Source: Pelobacter sp. UBA6093
GTDB lineage: Bacteria > Desulfobacterota > Desulfuromonadia > Desulfuromonadales > Syntrophotaleaceae
DNA: 64,000 bases
Assembly: GCA_002435955.1 (NCBI GenBank)
Contig: DIWZ01000012.1
Coordinates: 65,706 to 129,705 of the forward strand
Direction of reading: 5' to 3'
Shown: positions 21,210 to 28,677 of the stretch, piece after piece
Layout of the letters: each line of letters begins with the position of its first letter
Numbering within the stretch: the stretch's first letter is position 1
Translations under genes and position numbers: made by a program
The notes under the pieces: generated by a model
The model's database searches: none
What the model saw: the letters and a program-made list of their open reading frames with translations, nothing else
What the model was told of the DNA's origin: nothing

Positions 21210-21285
21210 GGGCCTATAGCTCAGTTGGTAGAGCCACCGGCTCATAACCGGTTGGTCCCAGGTTCGAATCCTGGTGGGCCCACCA
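21210..21285 (+). tRNA. tRNA with CAU anticodon (Ile2 or elongator Met)
   Basis: The 76-nt gene folds into a full cloverleaf. The acceptor stem GGGCCTA pairs with TGGGCCC (21275-21281) and CCA is encoded. The anticodon stem is ACCGG/CCGGT with loop CTCATAA, anticodon CAT at 21243-21245. The T loop is GGTTCGAATCC. A CAU anticodon can mean initiator Met, elongator Met or Ile2 (lysidine-modified). The paired acceptor end excludes an initiator. C4-G69 and C5-G68 in the acceptor stem match TilS determinants known from E. coli Ile2, which favours Ile2, but a Met identity is not excluded. Confidence 0.92.
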
Positions 21286-21342
21286 CTCGGACTGGTGATG
21301 AGGCAAAAACTCATATTCGCATATAGCAATACCCCCGTTACT

Positions 21343-21378
21343 GAAGAGTGCAACAATAGAGTTGCACTCTTCTTTTTT
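21343..21378 (+). terminator. Intrinsic terminator after the tRNA
   Basis: A perfect 12-bp stem (GAAGAGTGCAAC at 21343-21354, complement at 21361-21372) with loop AATAGA is followed by TTTTTT. It ends the tRNA unit 15 nt before the next gene. Confidence 0.88.
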
Positions 21379-21392
21379 CAAAGCGATTATTC

Positions 21393-22517
21393 ATGAAGGA
21401 ACGTCCCATACGTCTGCAGGATCTGCTCGGTTTATTGCACCATCTCTATCCGCCGGTACTGGCGGAAAGCTGGGACAACGTCGGACTGCAGGTCGGCGAC
21501 CCGGTTGCTCCCGTGAGCCGTGTGCTGGTTTGTCTCGATGCCTCGGAGCAAGCCCTGGACGAGGCTCTGCGTCTCGGCGTTCAGGTGATCCTGTGCCACC
21601 ATCCGCTGATTTTTCAACCCCTCAAGCGCTTGAGTCCCGTGGACGAAACTGGTCGGTTGTTGTTTCGTGCGGTGCGTGAAGGCGTCGCCATTGTCAGCGC
21701 CCATACCAATCTCGATTGCGCCGCAAACGGCATCAACGACTGGCTGGCTGCAGCTCTGGGGCTGGAAAAAACGGCGCCGTTGCAGACCGGTGGCGGCGAT
21801 CTGCTCAAACTGGTGGTATTCGTTCCTGGCGGCTACGAGGATCGGGTGGCGGCAGCCTTGTTTGAGGCGGGCGCCGGCGCCATCGGACATTACGACAGCT
21901 GTTCATTCCGCACCGACGGTGTCGGAACCTTCCGCCCGGGCGAAACGTGCAATCCGTTTATCGGCCAGGCCGGTTCCCTGGAACGTGTCCGGGAAACAAG
22001 GCTGGAGACCGTTCTGACCCGCGAGGTCCAGGGGCGTGCCATTCAGCGCATGCTCAAGGCCCATCCTTACGAGGAAGTTGCTTACGATTTGATTCCTTTG
22101 GCCAATCAGCGCAGCGATGTCGGCCTGGGACGGATCGGTTGCCTGGCTCAAGCCACTACTTTGGGATCGTTTGCCAACCTGGTAAAGCAGGCCCTGGGCG
22201 TCCCGCAGGTGCGCGTCGTCGGTGATTTGGACCAAAAGGTGAGCAAAATCGCCGTGTGCGGCGGAAGCGGCGCATCCCTGCTGGGCGAAGCCGACCGTCA
22301 GGGGGCCGATGTGTTGGTGACCGGCGATGTGAAATATCACGAGGCGTTCAGCGCGCGTTCGCGTAAAATGGGATTGATCGATGCCGGCCATTTCGGCACG
22401 GAACACATTATGGTCAAACATCTGGCCGAGGTGCTACGTCAGGCGGCGGCAGCGCGGCGGTTGGAACTTCAAATCGAAGAACTACAAGGGGAGAAAGATC
22501 CGTTTCTGACGGTCTGA
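21393..22517 (+). CDS. NIF3-like dinuclear metal protein (GTP cyclohydrolase I type 2 family)
   Basis: The 374-residue protein has both halves of the NIF3 fold: WDNVGLQVGD with a LCHHPLIF metal-binding motif near the N terminus, AHTNLDCAANGIN, then VTGDVKYHEAF and DAGHFGTEH near the C terminus. The middle (about residues 130-230) is a PII/CutA-like insert, as in the longer Gram-positive and deltaproteobacterial forms. Cellular function is not settled: the family is annotated as GTP cyclohydrolase from one report and as Nif3/YqfO. It is followed at 55 nt by the zinc-ribbon gene, a conserved pair. Confidence 0.9.
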   Translation: MKERPIRLQDLLGLLHHLYPPVLAESWDNVGLQVGDPVAPVSRVLVCLDASEQALDEALRLGVQVILCHHPLIFQPLKRLSPVDETGRLLFRAVREGVAIVSAHTNLDCAANGINDWLAAALGLEKTAPLQTGGGDLLKLVVFVPGGYEDRVAAALFEAGAGAIGHYDSCSFRTDGVGTFRPGETCNPFIGQAGSLERVRETRLETVLTREVQGRAIQRMLKAHPYEEVAYDLIPLANQRSDVGLGRIGCLAQATTLGSFANLVKQALGVPQVRVVGDLDQKVSKIAVCGGSGASLLGEADRQGADVLVTGDVKYHEAFSARSRKMGLIDAGHFGTEHIMVKHLAEVLRQAAAARRLELQIEELQGEKDPFLTV

Positions 22518-22572
22518 AACCCCTTTTTTCATTTAAGACAGCAGCAAAAAAAAAAGTAATTCCGGAGAACCG

Positions 22573-23301
22573 ATGGGAGGCAACAACGTGCACGAACATT
22601 TAGAACTTCTTAGGGCTTTGCAGGATCTTGACCATGAATTGAACAGCATCCGCCAGGAGCGCAGCAAGCTGGAACAGGAACAGGTGGAGCTGACTGACGC
22701 CATGGTGCGTATCCAGACCATGGTTGATGGTCTGGATGAGGAGATCGGCCAGTTGCAGAGTCAGAACGACGAGCTTGAACGGGGGCTTGCTCAGGAAGAG
22801 GCGAACATCTCGCGTTCCGAAGGGCGGTTGCCGGAGATCAAAACTCAGAAAGAGTACCTGGCTGTGCTTAAAGAGATCGATACGGCCAAGAAGGTCAACA
22901 AGGACCTGCAGGCCCAGTTCGAAGGGAAACAGTCGCAGATAGCTGAGCTCAATGCTGAAAAGGACGAAAAGCTGAAGCAGTTGGCTGAGCTTAAAGAGTG
23001 TTCCGTAGAGCGTGAAACCGAAATTTCGAAGTCACTCAAGGCGTTCGACGAAACGCTGGGAAAAATAGCCAGCCAGCGTAGTACCCACTTCGATCCGTTG
23101 CCCAAGCAAATGCAGAAACGCTATGCCCTGCTGATGGAACGGCGCGGCGGCGTCGCCGTGGTCGAGGCGCGTGACGGCACTTGTACCGGCTGCCACATGC
23201 ACCTTCCGCCGCAGCTGTTCAACAGCTTGTTCCTCGATCCGCAGATCCAGTGCTGTCCGCATTGCAATCGGTTGCTGTTCGTGGTCGAGGCAGAGGCCTG
23301 A
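22573..23301 (+). CDS. Coiled-coil C4-type zinc-ribbon protein
   Basis: The 242-residue protein is a long antiparallel coiled coil (about residues 8-180, with heptads such as LEQEQVELTD) ending in a zinc ribbon with CTGC and CPHC pairs about 24 residues apart. This matches the YbgI-neighbouring C4-type zinc-ribbon family, related to FlgN/Rho-like coiled-coil proteins and thought to bind nucleic acid. Function is unknown. The start follows CCGGAGAACCG. It is in a unit with the NIF3-like gene and is followed by a palindromic element and rnpB. Confidence 0.88.
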   Translation: MGGNNVHEHLELLRALQDLDHELNSIRQERSKLEQEQVELTDAMVRIQTMVDGLDEEIGQLQSQNDELERGLAQEEANISRSEGRLPEIKTQKEYLAVLKEIDTAKKVNKDLQAQFEGKQSQIAELNAEKDEKLKQLAELKECSVERETEISKSLKAFDETLGKIASQRSTHFDPLPKQMQKRYALLMERRGGVAVVEARDGTCTGCHMHLPPQLFNSLFLDPQIQCCPHCNRLLFVVEAEA

Positions 23302-23328
23302 GCCTGTTGTTGCAGTGGCTGTAAGTTG

Positions 23329-23469
23329 GTTTTCATCCGGAAACGGCCCTTTTTCCCAATCTCGGCGTCAATCCGCACGCTTGCGTGTGGGGCGTAGACA
23401 TCTACGCCTCCGTGCAAGCGCTTGATTTCCTTGACCTTGGGAAAAATTGCTCGTTCCCGATATGAAAAC
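23329..23469. repeat. 141-bp imperfect palindromic element
   Basis: GTTTTCAT at 23329-23336 is mirrored by ATGAAAAC at 23462-23469. Inside, TTTTTCCCAA (about 23350) pairs with TTGGGAAAAA (about 23437), and GGCGTAGA/TCTACGCC (23391-23408) forms the centre. The whole could fold into one long hairpin. It has no ORF. It looks like a miniature inverted-repeat element lying between the zinc-ribbon gene and rnpB. Confidence 0.6.
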
Positions 23470-23475
23470 TTCGCC

Positions 23476-23504
23476 GTGTCCATCCATAGATTCCGGATGG
23501 ACAC
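23476..23504 (+). terminator. 10-bp hairpin before rnpB
   Basis: GTGTCCATCC (23476-23485) pairs perfectly with GGATGGACAC (23495-23504), loop of nine bases. There is no T-run after it. It may be a Rho-independent-like barrier between the upstream unit and rnpB, or part of the adjacent repeat. Confidence 0.35.
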
Positions 23505-23525
23505 AAGTTATAAAATATAAAAACA

Positions 23526-23933
23526 GGATGGTCGGAGAGCGCCAGGTGATCGCCGGCTCGCCTCGCTACGGCGGGAGCGAGCGGGAGGAAAGTCCGGGCT
23601 CCGCAGGGCAGGATGGTTCCTAACGGGAACCGGGGGCGACCCTAGGGAAAGTGCCACAGAAAGCAAACCGCCCGTCGAAGCCTTGGCGAAGGCGGGTAAG
23701 GGTGAAACGGTGAGGTAAGAGCTCACCAGTTCCGGCGGAGACGTCGGAAGCTCGGTAAACCCCATCCGGAGCAAGGCCAAATAGGGAAGTGTTTGAGGGC
23801 GGCCCGTCCGAGACTTCCGGGTTGGCTGCTTGAGGCCGTCGGCAACGGCGGTCCTAGAGGAATGATCACCGCCCCGCAACCGGGCAACCGGCGCGGGGAA
23901 CAGGACCCGGCTTACGGTTCTCTCCGGCCATCC
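23526..23933 (+). ncRNA. rnpB: RNase P RNA (class A)
   Basis: RNase P RNA is the ribozyme that trims the 5' leader of tRNAs. The bacterial class A core is clear: GAGGAAAGTCCGGGCTCC near the 5' part, AGGGTGAAACGGTGAGGTAAGAGC in the middle (split across conserved P8-P10 segments), AAACCCCATCCGGAGCAAG, and the universal 3' CCCGGCTTA-like segment. Helix P1 is formed by 23526-23539 with 23920-23933, and a T-run follows directly, serving as terminator. The length of about 408 nt is somewhat longer than E. coli (377 nt). Confidence 0.95.
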
Positions 23934-23985
23934 TTTTTTGAGCGGCACGGGCCATCGGCGCCGTGCCGTTCATCGTTGGAGTGGA

Positions 23986-24546
23986 ATGATTCAGCATCGA
24001 CAACAGCTTTGGCAACGCACTGTGGCCGCAGTTACCGCGGAATTCGCGCAACTTGAGCCGGAGCGGCGCGCCTGGATCACGACAGCGGTGGCACGCATCG
24101 GGCAGCACCAGGGGCAGCTGCATGCGTTGTTTCTGGCCGCCGACGGCCCCGCCTTGTGCCGTCAGTGCCTGGGGGCATGCTGCGCATGCGGAACGCATCA
24201 TTTCACCCTTGTCAATCTGCTTGCGTATCTGGTTTACGCCGAGCCACCGCCGGAACCCGATTTTTTGCAAACCTGTCCGTTTCTCGATCAGTCAGGTTGC
24301 CGTTTGCCCGTGTCAAGACGCCCTTTCAATTGCGTCATTTTCCTCTGCGAGGAGGTTTGGGCAAACCTGACGCTGCAGCAGCAGCAGCTTGCGCGCCAGC
24401 TTGAAGATGAGCTGCGCCGGCAATATCTGGCATTCGATGGTTATTTTTCAGGTGCAAGCCTGCGCGGCTTGTTAATCCGTGCCGAGCGGTTGGAGGGGCT
24501 GAAGTTTTTGGCACCGCCCTCAGCTTATGTGCGAACAGCCAGGTGA
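23986..24546 (+). CDS. YkgJ-like cysteine-cluster protein
   Basis: The 186-residue protein contains nine cysteines in a YkgJ-type pattern: Cys58, 61, 65, 66 and 68 (CRQCLGACCAC), then Cys97 and 105 (TCPFL, GCRLP) and Cys116 and 121 after RRPF. The spacing CxxCxxxCC, C, C, RPxxC matches the YkgJ zinc or iron-sulphur cluster family, whose role is unknown. The ATG follows TTGGAGTGGA. It overlaps the following LOG-family gene by one base, suggesting coupled translation. Confidence 0.8.
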   Translation: MIQHRQQLWQRTVAAVTAEFAQLEPERRAWITTAVARIGQHQGQLHALFLAADGPALCRQCLGACCACGTHHFTLVNLLAYLVYAEPPPEPDFLQTCPFLDQSGCRLPVSRRPFNCVIFLCEEVWANLTLQQQQLARQLEDELRRQYLAFDGYFSGASLRGLLIRAERLEGLKFLAPPSAYVRTAR

Positions 24547-25610
24547 TGCCCATGCTTTTGGACGACGGAGAACAGTTACACATGGATATCCATTTTACGC
24601 AACCGAACGGTCGAACCGATGAGCTGGTCGAAGAACTGGTGAAAATAGTCGGGGTGCATCATCCGAGCATCATCCGCGAAATGATTCTCAGCGCCCTGGC
24701 CGCGGGTCAGGAGATCGATTATCTTGCCGATCTGAAATTGATGCGCACCACTCTCAAGGAAATGAGCTTTACAAGTCGCCTGTTCGGAGCACACCGGGAG
24801 CGCAAGAAAGTCACCATTTTCGGCTCCGCCCGCACCTCCAGTGATGCGCCGATTTATCAGAAATGCGTGCAATTTGCCCGTTTGCTGGCCGACCGGGGGT
24901 ACATGGTCATTACCGGCGGCGGCGGCGGTATCATGCAGGCCGGCAACGAGGGAGCCGGTGCCGAGAATTCCTTTGCGGTGAATATTCGCCTGCCCCATGA
25001 GCAGGAAACCAATCCGGTGATGAGCCAGAGCCCCAACGTCATCACGTATAAATATTTTTTCAATCGCAAGGTCGCGTTCCTCAAGGAAGCCTCGGCTGTC
25101 GCCCTGTTTCCCGGCGGTTTCGGCACCCTCGACGAGGCCATGGAAACCCTGACGCTGATACAGACCGGCAAGAACCCGCCCATTCCGCTGGTACTGATCG
25201 ACGAAGACGATGGCGATTACTGGGAACACCTGCTGCGATTCATGAAAGATCCGCTGCTCAAGCGAGGCCTGATTTCCGGCGAGGATTTCAGCCTGTTTTC
25301 CATTACGCGTGATCCGGTGGAGGCTGTTGCCATCATCGATTCCTTTTACCGGGTGTATCACTCCATGCGGTTCGTCGGCAAGACCCTGGTCATCCGCCTG
25401 AATAAACCGATTACCCGGGAACAGATCGAGATTCTCGAAGCCGAGTTTTCAGAAATCAAGGAGCCGGAAAGTCGTCTGCAGTTGACCGGACCGCTACCTA
25501 ACGAAAAGGATCAGCCCGACCTGCTGCCATTACCGCGACTGACGTTTGAATTCAACCGCCGCAGTCACGGTTTGTTGCTGGCATTCATTCGACGGCTCAA
25601 TACCTTTTGA
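24546..25610 (+). CDS. LOG family protein (TIGR00730-like Rossmann fold)
   Basis: The family signature is complete: GGGGGIMQAGNEGA (about residues 120-133) and PGGFGTLDE (about 188-196). LOG enzymes release the base from nucleoside monophosphates (plant cytokinin activation; bacterial AMP/nucleotide phosphoribohydrolases). At about 354 residues it is longer than the usual 180-220, with an N-terminal helical extension (~85 residues) and a C-terminal ~100-residue extension, so the substrate may differ. Start codons GTG 24543, ATG 24546, ATG 24552 and ATG 24582 are all possible; the last has the best ribosome site (CGGAGAA). The Nudix gene follows after one base. Confidence 0.85.
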   Translation: MPMLLDDGEQLHMDIHFTQPNGRTDELVEELVKIVGVHHPSIIREMILSALAAGQEIDYLADLKLMRTTLKEMSFTSRLFGAHRERKKVTIFGSARTSSDAPIYQKCVQFARLLADRGYMVITGGGGGIMQAGNEGAGAENSFAVNIRLPHEQETNPVMSQSPNVITYKYFFNRKVAFLKEASAVALFPGGFGTLDEAMETLTLIQTGKNPPIPLVLIDEDDGDYWEHLLRFMKDPLLKRGLISGEDFSLFSITRDPVEAVAIIDSFYRVYHSMRFVGKTLVIRLNKPITREQIEILEAEFSEIKEPESRLQLTGPLPNEKDQPDLLPLPRLTFEFNRRSHGLLLAFIRRLNTF

Positions 25611-25611
25611 G

Positions 25612-26130
25612 ATGCCCATGACGAAGAATTCCCATTGCTCGTTTTGCGGTCACCGTTTTGTCGACAACCAACCCTGGCCCCGCACCTGCCGCCACTGCGG
25701 GCAGACCAGCTTTGTCAACCCGCTGCCGGTGGTGGTGATGCTGCTGCCGGTTGAGGACGGCCTGCTACAGATCCGTCGTGGTAACGAACCGGGCCTCGGC
25801 CAATGGGCGTTTCCCGGAGGCTATATCAATCTCGGTGAAACCTGGCAACAGGCCGGTGCCCGCGAGGTGCTGGAAGAAACGCATGTGCGGATCGCATCAG
25901 ATGAAATCCGGGAATTTCGCGTGCGCAGCGCGCCGGACGGCACCTTGTTGATCTTCGGCCTGGCGGCACCGCGCCGCGCGGAACAGCTGCCGGATTTTTT
26001 CCCGACGGACGAAACTACCGAGAGAGCGGTACGCACCGCGCTAACCGGCATGGCGTTTGAGTTGCATGCCGAGGCCGGCCGAGCTTTTTTTAACGACGAC
26101 CGGGGGCATGGTTTCTGCCACCGTCGATAA
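25612..26130 (+). CDS. Nudix hydrolase with N-terminal zinc ribbon
   Basis: The 172-residue protein carries a CSFCGH...CRHCG zinc ribbon in residues 9-32 and a Nudix box starting at GGYINLGETW and ending REVLEETHV, which meets the Gx5Ex7REUxEExGU pattern apart from His for the Gly near the end. Proteins of this layout act on NADH or nucleoside diphosphate derivatives, but the substrate here is not known. The region after the box is short and the last 60 residues are poorly conserved. It begins one base after the LOG-gene stop, so both are translated together. Confidence 0.85.
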   Translation: MPMTKNSHCSFCGHRFVDNQPWPRTCRHCGQTSFVNPLPVVVMLLPVEDGLLQIRRGNEPGLGQWAFPGGYINLGETWQQAGAREVLEETHVRIASDEIREFRVRSAPDGTLLIFGLAAPRRAEQLPDFFPTDETTERAVRTALTGMAFELHAEAGRAFFNDDRGHGFCHRR

Positions 26131-26160
26131 CGACCATCCATCATTCCATTTGAGGTTTCC

Positions 26161-27357
26161 ATGGACGAGGACAAGCGCGATTTCGAAGACAGCAATGAAG
26201 ACGAGAATTTTGCCGATCTCCTGGAGCAGAGCCTGGCAGGTATCAAGCCTCTGACCCCGGGCCAGCAGATAGAGGCGACGGTATTGCAGATCGGAGAGCA
26301 GTGGATATTTCTTGATGTCGGACAGAAAGGCGAGGGGGTACTCGACGCCCGCGAATTCCTCGACGAAGAAGGCAAACCCACAGTCGCCGCCGGCGATCGC
26401 GTCAAGGTGTTTTTCCTCTCCCGAGCCGGTGGCGAATTGCAGTTCACCACCCGCATCGGTGGCGGCGGAGCGGGGCAAGCCCAGCTGGAAGAAGCCTGGC
26501 GCAACGGCATTCCGGTGGAAGGTCGCCTCGAAAAGGAAGTCAAGGGCGGCTACGAAATCCGTCTGCCGGGCAACGTGCGGGCTTTCTGCCCGTTTTCGCA
26601 GCTTGGTTTGCGCCGTGAGGAAAACGCCGCGGAGCTTGTCGGCCAGAGTTTTTCGTTCCAGATCGCCCAGTACGGTGAGCAGGGGCGCAATATTGTGGTA
26701 TCCCATCGCGCCATCCTGGAGGAAGAACGCCGTGCGCAACGTGACGCCCTCAAGCAGACCCTCAAGGAGGGGATGGTGGTCACCGGTACGGTGACGGCTA
26801 TTCGCGAGTTTGGCGCGTTTGTGGATATCGGCGGCCTCGAAGGGTTGCTGCCTATCTCCGAGATCAGCTACGGGCGGGTCGATAATATCGAGGAAGTGCT
26901 GCAGGTCGGGCAGCAACTGCAGGTGGCGGTTAAAAGCTGCGACTGGGAGGCCGATCGCTTCTCTTTCAGTCTTCGCGACACCCAGGCCGATCCCTGGAGC
27001 AAGGTCGGGACCCTGTACGCGGAAGGCGCCACCCTTACCGGTACGGTGGCGCGGTTGACCACTTTCGGCGCGTTCGTGACGCTGGAAGAGGGCATCGACG
27101 GCCTGATCCATATCTCCAAACTCGGTGCCGGTCGCCGTATCAGCCACCCCCGCGAGGTACTGGAAGTCGGTCAACAACTGCTTGTGACTATTGAGCAGAT
27201 CGACCGCGAGCAGCGCCGCATCTCCCTGGCCCCAGCCGGTGCCGGCGCCGAAAGCGCCGCCCCGAAAAGCTATGTCGAAAAACCCACCGGCGGCTCCATG
27301 GGAACGCTGGGGGATATGCTCAAGGGCAAGTTCGAAAAAAAAGGGAAAAAGCGTTGA
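26161..27357 (+). CDS. Protein with four S1 RNA-binding domains (RpsA-like)
   Basis: The 398-residue protein begins with an acidic stretch (DEDKRDFEDSNEDE), followed by four S1 OB-fold repeats at about residues 34-100, 108-175, 192-262 and 278-345. Repeats 3 and 4 are most typical (GTVTAIREFGAFVDIG; GTVARLTTFGAFVTLEEGIDGLIHISKL). It ends with a Lys-rich tail. It is shorter than ribosomal protein S1 (usually six repeats), so it may be a paralogue that binds mRNA. It is followed by a heptamer repeat and a strong terminator. Confidence 0.88.
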   Translation: MDEDKRDFEDSNEDENFADLLEQSLAGIKPLTPGQQIEATVLQIGEQWIFLDVGQKGEGVLDAREFLDEEGKPTVAAGDRVKVFFLSRAGGELQFTTRIGGGGAGQAQLEEAWRNGIPVEGRLEKEVKGGYEIRLPGNVRAFCPFSQLGLRREENAAELVGQSFSFQIAQYGEQGRNIVVSHRAILEEERRAQRDALKQTLKEGMVVTGTVTAIREFGAFVDIGGLEGLLPISEISYGRVDNIEEVLQVGQQLQVAVKSCDWEADRFSFSLRDTQADPWSKVGTLYAEGATLTGTVARLTTFGAFVTLEEGIDGLIHISKLGAGRRISHPREVLEVGQQLLVTIEQIDREQRRISLAPAGAGAESAAPKSYVEKPTGGSMGTLGDMLKGKFEKKGKKR

Positions 27358-27362
27358 GGCCA

Positions 27363-27481
27363 GTGCTGGGTGCTGGGTGCTGAGGGCTGAGTGCTGAGGG
27401 CTGAGTGCTGAGTGCTGAGTGCTGAGTGCTGAGTGCTGAGTGCTGAGTGCTGAGTGCTGAGTGCTGAGTGCTGAGTGCTGA
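27363..27481. repeat. 17-copy heptamer tandem repeat (GTGCTGA)
   Basis: Seventeen direct units of 7 nt lie between the S1 gene stop and its terminator. The first few are variants (GTGCTGG, GGGCTGA), the last eleven are identical. The array length of 119 nt makes it a likely length-variable locus. Confidence 0.95.
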
Positions 27482-27491
27482 TAACTGACAA

Positions 27492-27530
27492 ACGGCCCCC
27501 GGAACAGTGTATTCCGGGGGCCGTTTTTTT
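27492..27530 (+). terminator. Intrinsic terminator after the S1-domain gene
   Basis: A perfect 13-bp stem (ACGGCCCCCGGAA at 27492-27504, complement at 27512-27524) with a 7-nt loop is followed by TTTTTTT. It lies between convergent genes and may also slow transcription of slyD from the other side, although there the T-run is only three bases. Confidence 0.92.
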
Positions 27531-28020
27531 AAACAATTTCAACCAGTTCAATATCGAAAGTCAGGTCTTCGCCGGCCAGCGGGTGGTTGGCGTCGAAGGT
27601 GATGGTCGTGTCGGTGACTTCGACCACAGTGACAACCACGCTCTGGTCGTCTTCATCGGTCATTTCCACTTCCTGGCCGATTTCCGGCTGCATGTCGTCG
27701 GGCAGCTCGCTGCGTTCGATGGTGAACACGCATTCTTCGTCGTAGTCGCCAAACGCGTCATCAGAGGCGATGTTTATGGTTTTTTTATCCCCGGGGGCCA
27801 TGCCGATGAGGGCTTCTTCAACCTGAACGAAAAATTCCTCTTCGCCGACCACCATTTCAAAAGGGGTCTCTTCGCAGGTTTCTTCGCAACCGCAATCGTC
27901 GCAACCGCACTGATGTTCGTCGGCGTGATGGTCACCGGAAGTAGAGTCGAAGATCGTACCGTCTTCGAGTTTGCCGGTGAATTTGATTTTTACGCGATCG
28001 CCTTTTTTTACCTGTGCCAT
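27529..28020 (-). CDS. slyD: SlyD-like FKBP peptidyl-prolyl isomerase with Cys/His loop
   Basis: The 163-residue protein has the FKBP half (VKKGDRVKIKFTGKLEDGTIFDST, then EEALIGMAPGDKK) and the IF chaperone insert domain of SlyD (FGDYDEECVFTIERSELP). Between FDST and PFEMVVG lies an unusual loop of about 24 residues with three His (31, 32, 36) and five Cys (38, 40, 43, 45, 49). In E. coli SlyD the metal-binding Cys/His cluster is in a C-terminal tail, which is absent here. The loop may bind nickel or zinc; that is inference. It has its own promoter region upstream and ends at the shared terminator. Confidence 0.9.
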   Translation of the reverse strand: MAQVKKGDRVKIKFTGKLEDGTIFDSTSGDHHADEHQCGCDDCGCEETCEETPFEMVVGEEEFFVQVEEALIGMAPGDKKTINIASDDAFGDYDEECVFTIERSELPDDMQPEIGQEVEMTDEDDQSVVVTVVEVTDTTITFDANHPLAGEDLTFDIELVEIV

Positions 28021-28176
28021 GAATTGAATCCTTCCCTGTAGAGGGGTATTGATTTTATAGCCCGTCTTTGCAGGCTGGTGACCGTTGGGTCATGTTCTGG
28101 CGGTCGGCAACCAGAGCCGCCGCAGAACTGGGGTTGATACAACTATTGTAAGTGCCTCGTCAAGTCGAAAGCGTGT

Positions 28177-28339
28177 TAGTGCCCTGTGCGGTTAATCGTG
28201 TCTTCTAATTCTGGTCCTTTTGGCCGCTGTCTGCGTTACGCCTCCTCGGTTTAGAGCTGGCTAGACCTGCGTCGGCGCGCCTTGACAGCGACCAAAATGC
28301 CGCAAAATTAATTGACGCGATTAACCGCACAGGGCACTA
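28177..28339. mobile_element. 163-bp MITE-like inverted-repeat element
   Basis: A perfect 22-bp terminal inverted repeat (starts TAGTGCCCTGTGCGG at 28177, complement ends at 28339) encloses about 119 nt of noncoding sequence. Inside, CAAAAGG/CCAAAATG-type and GCTGTC/GACAGC arms extend the pairing. The ends begin with TA, consistent with TA-target elements of the mariner/IS630 type, but a target duplication cannot be confirmed. The right end overlaps the 3' end of the DUF1653 gene. Confidence 0.75.
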
Positions 28340-28551
28340 GGGTCGTCGACGCATGCAAAACGTGGCGAACTCACGCCGTCACGCTCCACGGATTCGCAAA
28401 AGTTCGCCAGCGGACGGATCCACACGCCCCGATCACCGTAAAGCGCCCGATAGACCACGAACCACTCTTCCGTTTCGCTGTGGCGGGCGGTTTCCAGCAC
28501 TTCATAGAGATTGCCCTTGAAGTGGCGGTAGATGCCTTTTTTGAGTTTCAT
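28321..28551 (-). CDS. DUF1653 protein, C terminus rewritten by a mobile element
   Basis: The 76-residue protein matches DUF1653 from the first residues (KKGIYRHFKGNLYEVLETARHSETEEW) to VYRALYGDRGVWIRPLANF. Function of the family is unknown. The last residues SALCG and the stop codon come from the right end of the inverted-repeat element at 28177-28339. Homologues usually end shortly after a PRF segment, present here as SSPRFAC, so the insertion cost few residues and the gene may still work. No neighbour suggests a pathway. Confidence 0.8.
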   Translation of the reverse strand: MKLKKGIYRHFKGNLYEVLETARHSETEEWFVVYRALYGDRGVWIRPLANFCESVERDGVSSPRFACVDDPSALCG

Positions 28552-28677
28552 CAGCTTGACGCTCTTTCTTCACGCTTCGGGATGAATCGTACCGAACGAT
28601 TCTACCAAAGTCTGTATGAGCTTTGGATAAATTCCCGGTTAAATATTTATCCGTAAACGCACGGGACAAATCCCCAG

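Noticed and set aside
23329..23469. Riboswitch for the rnpB or zinc-ribbon region.
   Set aside because: The element follows the upstream gene and is before a noncoding RNA. No ligand-binding consensus is seen; symmetric arms fit an inserted palindrome better.
27363..27481. CRISPR array.
   Set aside because: The 7-nt units are contiguous without spacers.
27270..27551. - strand frame of Ser/Thr/Gln repeats over the heptamer array.
   Set aside because: The repeat peptide is only the translation of a 7-nt tandem array in one frame; no start site or conserved product.
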